Assembly (NCBI RefSeq): GCF_033807575.1
Contig: NC_084729.1
Coordinates: 4,216,001-4,280,000, forward strand
Direction of reading: 5' to 3'
DNA from: Cydia pomonella
Lineage: Eukaryota; Arthropoda; Insecta; Lepidoptera; Tortricidae
Length of the DNA: 64,000 nt
The notes below the pieces were generated by a model that searched no databases, was not told the origin of the DNA, and saw only the letters and a program-made list of their open reading frames with translations. Numbering within the stretch: position 1 is the stretch's first letter; each line of letters begins with the position of its first letter. A program made the translations under genes and the position numbers. Positions 60,193-64,000 of this stretch are shown in pieces.

Positions 60193-62838
60193 CTACTGGG
60201 GAATAGCGCGGTTCGCAATGGCGAACCGCCTAGCCCTCCTGCCCGCTCGTTTTCGCCTTATCGGGAGCGCGTTTGGATCCTCCTCGCGCTCCCGCTCCTC
60301 GACCTCCTTTTGCGAGACAACCGCGTCACAAAAGGAGGTCACCGCCTCCCAGGATCTCTCGCTGCCCAGCATGGCCGCCACGACACTGTGCAGCGAGAGA
60401 TCATTGGTCCCGATGGCTACCACCAGCGCACTCCGCTCCACCGCCCAGCGATTGCACACCTGCAGGGTGTGCTGGGCGGTGTCGTCCGTCTCGTCACATT
60501 GATGGCAGGATTGGGTAGGCTCGCGACCGATCCAGTGCAGGTAGTGACCGAAGCACCCGTGTCCGGTCAGTACCTGCACCAGTCTAAACCCAACCCTGCC
60601 GTGCGTCCGGTCAAGCCATCGGTCTAGCGACGGGAGAACTGCCCCTATGGTGTAGGTTCCATAGGGGGAGTTCTCCAGGTCCTCCTTCCACTTTTCACGC
60701 AATCTCCTCTGCGCCATTCTGCGTGCCTCCCTCACTTCTTCAGGAGCAGGGAAGTCGCCCGTCTCCCTACTCCTGATTCTCCGTCTGTGCGCATCAGCGA
60801 GCACCTCAGCATCCAGTTCCCAAGGGGAGGTGCCCGCCAATACGCACGCTGCCGCCCAACTCACCGTCACATAGGCCCTGCAGACGCGTACAGCTATTAC
60901 CCGTTGGGGCCTCCGAAGCAGGGCTTTATTCTCCCCATTGAGTTTGTCGGCCCAGATCGGGGCCCCATAGAGGGCCATGGATCGGGCTACTCCAGCGTAT
61001 AGACGTCTGCAGGCATGGGACGGTCCTCCCACGTTGGGCAGCAGCCGACCCATCTCCGACGCCGCCGTCACTATTCGGGGAGCAATTTGGCGGAAGTGCT
61101 CCCCGAAGTTCCAACATCTGTCCAGCGTGAGGCCGAGGTACTTTATATGGGGCCTCACCTGGACATCCTCGCCGGCTATTCTGAGGAAGGACCCGGCGGG
61201 CACCCTCCAACCTCTCCTCGCAAAGACTATTGCATCAGTCTTTGTGAGGGAGACTCTCAGTCCTAGGAGGCGGATCCTATGAATCATGAGGTCCGCCGCC
61301 ACTTCCGCCCTCCGCATTGCCTCCCCCAGGTCCTTACCCCGAATGGCCACCATCGTGTCATCGGCGTAACACATGAGGGCCATCCGGGGGAGCAGCTCTG
61401 CTCGGATGGCCCAGTCGAAGCCGATGTTCCACAACAGGGGTCCAAGCACCGACCCCTGGGGAACACCGCAGGTCATCCGCCTTTCCAGTCGCCCCTCGGG
61501 CGTGTTGCAGACCACCACCCTATCTGACAGGTAGTGGTCTACGACTCGCCTCAGGTATGGGGGCACCTCGTGGTACCTCAGGGCCTCCCGTATCACCGAG
61601 TATGGGAGGGTACCGAACGCGTTGGCAATGTCCAGAGACACCGCAATGGTACCCTCCCCTCGCTTTAAAGCATTCTCACGGAAGGCCCGAAGTGCCCCCA
61701 ATGCGTCCAACGTGGACCTGCCGCTTCGGAACCCATATTGGCGCCCAGTGAGATCGGGGCCTGTCTCCTGTAGGTGTCGACCTATTCTTGACGCCAATAT
61801 GCGTTCCAGCATCTTCCCCGCCTCGTCCAACAGGACTATTGGCCTCCACCCGGATGGGGAGTCCGCCGGCCTGGCCTCCTTCCGGAGGAGGCACACAATT
61901 CCCTCTTTCCAGCACCTTGGAAACTGTCCATCCCTAAGGCACCGATTAAAGATGGACTGGAGACAGTCTCCAAGGTGCTCCATTACGATGGGTAAGACCC
62001 TCCCATGGACCCCGTCTGGGCCAGGGGCTTTCCTACAGGCTCTAACCCTATGGGCGACACGGGCCATTTCGCCCTCTGTCACGAGGGGCACCTCCTCAGG
62101 ATCCAGCTGTTCCTCCTCCCTGGGGGCCACCATTGCAGGAGGGGCGAAGTCTGGGGCTGGAGGGAATAAACCTTCTAAAATACCCCGGAGGGTCCCCATG
62201 TCCATGGCTTCCATGGGGGCGGCCTGACGGAGCTTCTTCCTTACAAGTTTATAAGGCCGTCCCCATGGGTCCTCATCTAAAGAGGCCAAAAAGGCCCCGT
62301 GCGCCGCATCCTTTGCCTTGGCGATGGCAAGGTTGAGGGCCTTCTTGGCCTCATTCAGCTCCCGGTGGTACGCTTCCAGCTCCTCCTTGGTGTGCCGCCT
62401 CCTTCGACAGCGTGTGAATTGCCGCCTCGCGGCATTACTGGCAGTCCGGAGAGCGGCCACTTCCGGACACCACCAATACGTCGCCTTTTTCCTCCGAGGA
62501 GGCCCCGCTCTCCTCATTGAGGCGTCGCATGCCCTTGTGAGGGAAGCGCGGAAGCCAAGGGCCATACTGTCCGCATTGGCCTCCTCTGGCATTTGACGCC
62601 CCCATCTGGCCTCCACCATGGCCGCCTCTCTGGCCGCCTCCCGATCCAGGGTGGCCAGGCTCCACCTCGGAGATCTCCTCGTATCCCTTGCTTGCCTGAG
62701 CTGCTGGCCTTGCTGGGCCCTGGAGACCCTCATTCTGATGTATAGATGATCAGAGAGGGTCTCCGTGTCCTCCAGGACACGCCAATCCGCAATGCACGCT
62801 GCCGCCACTGGGGAGGCCAAAGTGACGTCAATAATAGA
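60193..62838 (-). CDS. R1-clade ORF2, reverse-transcriptase part
   Basis: Frame from just after the G run to a stop at 60193. RT motifs: GWRPIVLLDEAGKMLERILA, GFRSGRSTLDAL, VSLDIANAFGTLPYSVIREA L, CGVPQGSVLGPLLWNIGFDW and MCYADDTMVAI, all with catalytic Asp. A C-terminal zinc knuckle (CHQCDETDDTAQHTLQVC) follows, as in R1 and I-type elements. It continues the endonuclease frame after a one-base shift. Confidence 0.87.
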   Translation of the reverse strand, partial: SIIDVTLASPVAAACIADWRVLEDTETLSDHLYIRMRVSRAQQGQQLRQARDTRRSPRWSLATLDREAAREAAMVEARWGRQMPEEANADSMALGFRASLTRACDASMRRAGPPRRKKATYWWCPEVAALRTASNAARRQFTRCRRRRHTKEELEAYHRELNEAKKALNLAIAKAKDAAHGAFLASLDEDPWGRPYKLVRKKLRQAAPMEAMDMGTLRGILEGLFPPAPDFAPPAMVAPREEEQLDPEEVPLVTEGEMARVAHRVRACRKAPGPDGVHGRVLPIVMEHLGDCLQSIFNRCLRDGQFPRCWKEGIVCLLRKEARPADSPSGWRPIVLLDEAGKMLERILASRIGRHLQETGPDLTGRQYGFRSGRSTLDALGALRAFRENALKRGEGTIAVSLDIANAFGTLPYSVIREALRYHEVPPYLRRVVDHYLSDRVVVCNTPEGRLERRMTCGVPQGSVLGPLLWNIGFDWAIRAELLPRMALMCYADDTMVAIRGKDLGEAMRRAEVAADLMIHRIRLLGLRVSLTKTDAIVFARRGWRVPAGSFLRIAGEDVQVRPHIKYLGLTLDRCWNFGEHFRQIAPRIVTAASEMGRLLPNVGGPSHACRRLYAGVARSMALYGAPIWADKLNGENKALLRRPQRVIAVRVCRAYVTVSWAAACVLAGTSPWELDAEVLADAHRRRIRSRETGDFPAPEEVREARRMAQRRLREKWKEDLENSPYGTYTIGAVLPSLDRWLDRTHGRVGFRLVQVLTGHGCFGHYLHWIGREPTQSCHQCDETDDTAQHTLQVCNRWAVERSALVVAIGTNDLSLHSVVAAMLGSERSWEAVTSFCDAVVSQKEVEEREREEDPNALPIRRKRAGRRARRFAIANRAIPQ

Positions 62839-63368
62839 CCCCCCCCCCCCAGGCGCACGCAGGTGTTGGCTGTGCCCTGGTTCACCACTTCAAGCCCCAG
62901 CCCGACCAACCACTCGAGGAGCACTGTTCCCCTGGGGTCGGTCCTAGGGGAGCCCCACGCAGCGCATTTGGCGTTGAGATCCCCCAACACCATTATGGGG
63001 GAGGGAGCCGCACCGGCCACCGCCCGTCCCAGCCTCTCCAGGTAGGCCTCGAACTCGTGTAGTGGCCTATTTGGGGAGAAGTACACGCCAATCAATACAA
63101 TGTCCCCCAATTTGGCCACCACATAACCAGGACCCGTGGAGACTCTGGAGAGGGGCAGACCGCCCATGGCCGGCGCCACAATGGCCACCGTGGCTTTCGT
63201 GCCTACCCCGTCACCCACCCAGTTAGCCTGCTGCGGGACATAATATGGCTCCGCTACAGCAGCCGCAGCAACCTCCCACTCCGCCATGTGCTGGATCATA
63301 AGATCTTGTGCACGCGCGCAGTGGTTGAGGTTGCACTGGAGCAATTCCAAGTTTTGTCCAGGAGGCAT
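62730..63368 (-). CDS. R1-clade ORF2, endonuclease part (frameshifted)
   Basis: Starts at the ATG of TAATG (63366-63370). APE-type endonuclease motifs: LQCNLNHCARAQDLMIQHMA, AVAEPYYVP, IGVYFSPN, MVLGDLNAKCAAWGSPRTDP RG. At a run of 12 G (62839-62850) reading must shift to continue as SIIDVTLASPVAA, the expected endonuclease end. This is either a slip mutation or a sequencing error. Confidence 0.85.
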   Translation of the reverse strand: MPPGQNLELLQCNLNHCARAQDLMIQHMAEWEVAAAAVAEPYYVPQQANWVGDGVGTKATVAIVAPAMGGLPLSRVSTGPGYVVAKLGDIVLIGVYFSPNRPLHEFEAYLERLGRAVAGAAPSPIMVLGDLNAKCAAWGSPRTDPRGTVLLEWLVGLGLEVVNQGTANTCVRLGGGGLLLTSLWPPQWRQRALRIGVSWRTRRPSLIIYTSE

Positions 63369-63370
63369 TA
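63366..63370 (-). promoter_or_regulatory. TAATG stop-start overlap coupling ORF1 to ORF2
   Basis: The minus-strand TAA of ORF1 and ATG of ORF2 share one A. In the R1-clade element SART1, a UAAUG(A) overlap is known to drive translational coupling; the same arrangement suggests it here. Confidence 0.75.
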
Positions 63371-64000
63371 AGTTTCCATGTGCTGCTGATCCGTCCGATT
63401 TTCAGGTACATCCCTGGGCGCGGCCGCTGCGGAATTTGCAAGACCAGCAGCGTATGCCTCCTTCCCTCTGACTGGTGGGGGGGTGCAGGCTTGCCCTCCC
63501 ATTACGTGTCCCGCCTTTAGACCGGCATGGTGGCATACAGCGCACCAGGGGGCCGTCGCGAAACAGTCCCTGCTCATGTGGCCTGGTTTGCTGCATCTGT
63601 AGCACCAGCTGCTCCTATCCACCGGGGACGTGCACAGAGGCCGTGTATGTCCCGTCCCCATGCAGCGGTAACAGCGCAAGGGCAACTGTTCCAACGCCTC
63701 CACCCGGGCCGCAGACCACCCGATGACTATGCGTCCTGCTGTGACCACTGCCTTGGCCGCTGTCAGTGGGCACCGCAGGATAACCGAGCCGGTCCCGTTG
63801 GCCGCCATCCGTATTGCCCCAACTGATACTTGGTCTTCTAGGCACCTGCCTCTGGCGGCGACCTCCCTTTTTAGGATCTCCGGAGTGACGGATTCGTCGA
63901 ATCCGGAGATTTTGATTTCGGCCTTCTTGACCGGCCGGTAGACTTCCGCTACATCGCCCACAAGGCTCCGGAGCCGCTCCACCAGGTTGTCCGCCGCCTG
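63368..64000 (-). CDS. R1-clade ORF1 (Gag-like), N-terminus beyond the window
   Basis: Open to the right edge. It includes SGFDESVTPEILKREVAARG and three CCHC knuckles: CYRCMGTGHTRPLC, CYRCSKPGHMSRDC and CAVCHHAGLKAGH. It ends ENRTDQQHMET and TAA, overlapping the ORF2 ATG by one base. Binds element RNA. Confidence 0.85.
   Translation of the reverse strand, partial: QAADNLVERLRSLVGDVAEVYRPVKKAEIKISGFDESVTPEILKREVAARGRCLEDQVSVGAIRMAANGTGSVILRCPLTAAKAVVTAGRIVIGWSAARVEALEQLPLRCYRCMGTGHTRPLCTSPVDRSSWCYRCSKPGHMSRDCFATAPWCAVCHHAGLKAGHVMGGQACTPPPVRGKEAYAAGLANSAAAAPRDVPENRTDQQHMET

Larger units (their letters stand above)
59846..64000 (-). mobile_element. R1-clade LINE, almost intact, runs off the right edge
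   Basis: Minus orientation. A 13-base A tail (59846-59858 as T on the plus strand), a ~330-bp GC-rich 3' UTR, ORF2 and ORF1 with overlapping TAATG. Much higher GC than the host intron. Motifs match the R1/TRAS/SART clade, but the site is neither telomeric TTAGG nor recognisable rDNA. Confidence 0.85.

Noticed and set aside
61622..62227. Plus-strand open frames opposite the R1-clade ORF2
   Set aside because: Shadows of the GC-rich reverse-transcriptase gene; no conserved motifs.

Overview
The window reads as nuclear DNA of an insect, most probably a moth or butterfly. It is AT-rich with long introns and is packed with small mobile elements of types I associate with Lepidoptera: repeats ending in a GGTTCCGTA box with GTCT microsatellites, tRNA-headed SINEs, a poly(A) SINE containing TACTACGTCGGTGGCAAAC, many TA-, TTAA- and TAA-flanked MITEs, and an R1-clade LINE. 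It also holds a ZAD zinc-finger gene, a family expanded in insects. No prokaryotic features, CRISPR arrays, rRNA genes or intact tRNA genes were seen. Species-level assignment is not possible from sequence alone.

Layout. At 1-330 lie the last readable exons of an unidentified minus-strand gene that runs off the left edge. At 1623-9526 sits a Ty3/Gypsy-like LTR element with near-identical LTRs and a GTTT target duplication. It keeps gag and protease but has lost most of pol. Its 3' LTR was itself hit by a complete 2.6-kb non-LTR element (6293-8857) that encodes only a Gag-like protein, flanked by a 13-bp duplication. At 11656-14346 is a two-exon plus-strand gene for a secreted leucine-rich-repeat protein. 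At 16891-19466 is a 2.6-kb hAT-type element with an exact 8-bp duplication. At 20744-31058 I reconstruct a seven-exon minus-strand gene of unknown family: signal peptide, cysteine-rich ectodomain and a C-terminus resembling a GPI-anchor signal. It carries one apparent frameshift and decayed copies of two of its exons.

From 33441 to beyond 59731 runs a plus-strand ZAD/C2H2 zinc-finger gene with at least 12 exons whose phases agree throughout. Exon 1 and exon 2 together form the ZAD domain. Exons 3-7 encode a low-complexity Lys/Pro/Ser/Arg-rich linker with tandem 15-residue repeats. Exons 8-11 encode five zinc fingers or finger-like units, mostly split by introns. Its introns hold at least twenty insertions, including an ORF2-complete LINE (47816-50905) inside a MITE, a 627-bp near-perfect foldback element, a hAT element carrying a LINE and a SINE (54841-58014), and a nearly intact R1-clade LINE with overlapping ORF1/ORF2 (59846-64000), which runs off the right edge.

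The host genes are separate transcription units with no evident shared pathway. The dominant story is nested transposition, foldback and palindrome formation, and small local duplications that copied exons which later decayed. All calls come from reading the sequence; no database search or expression data were available.
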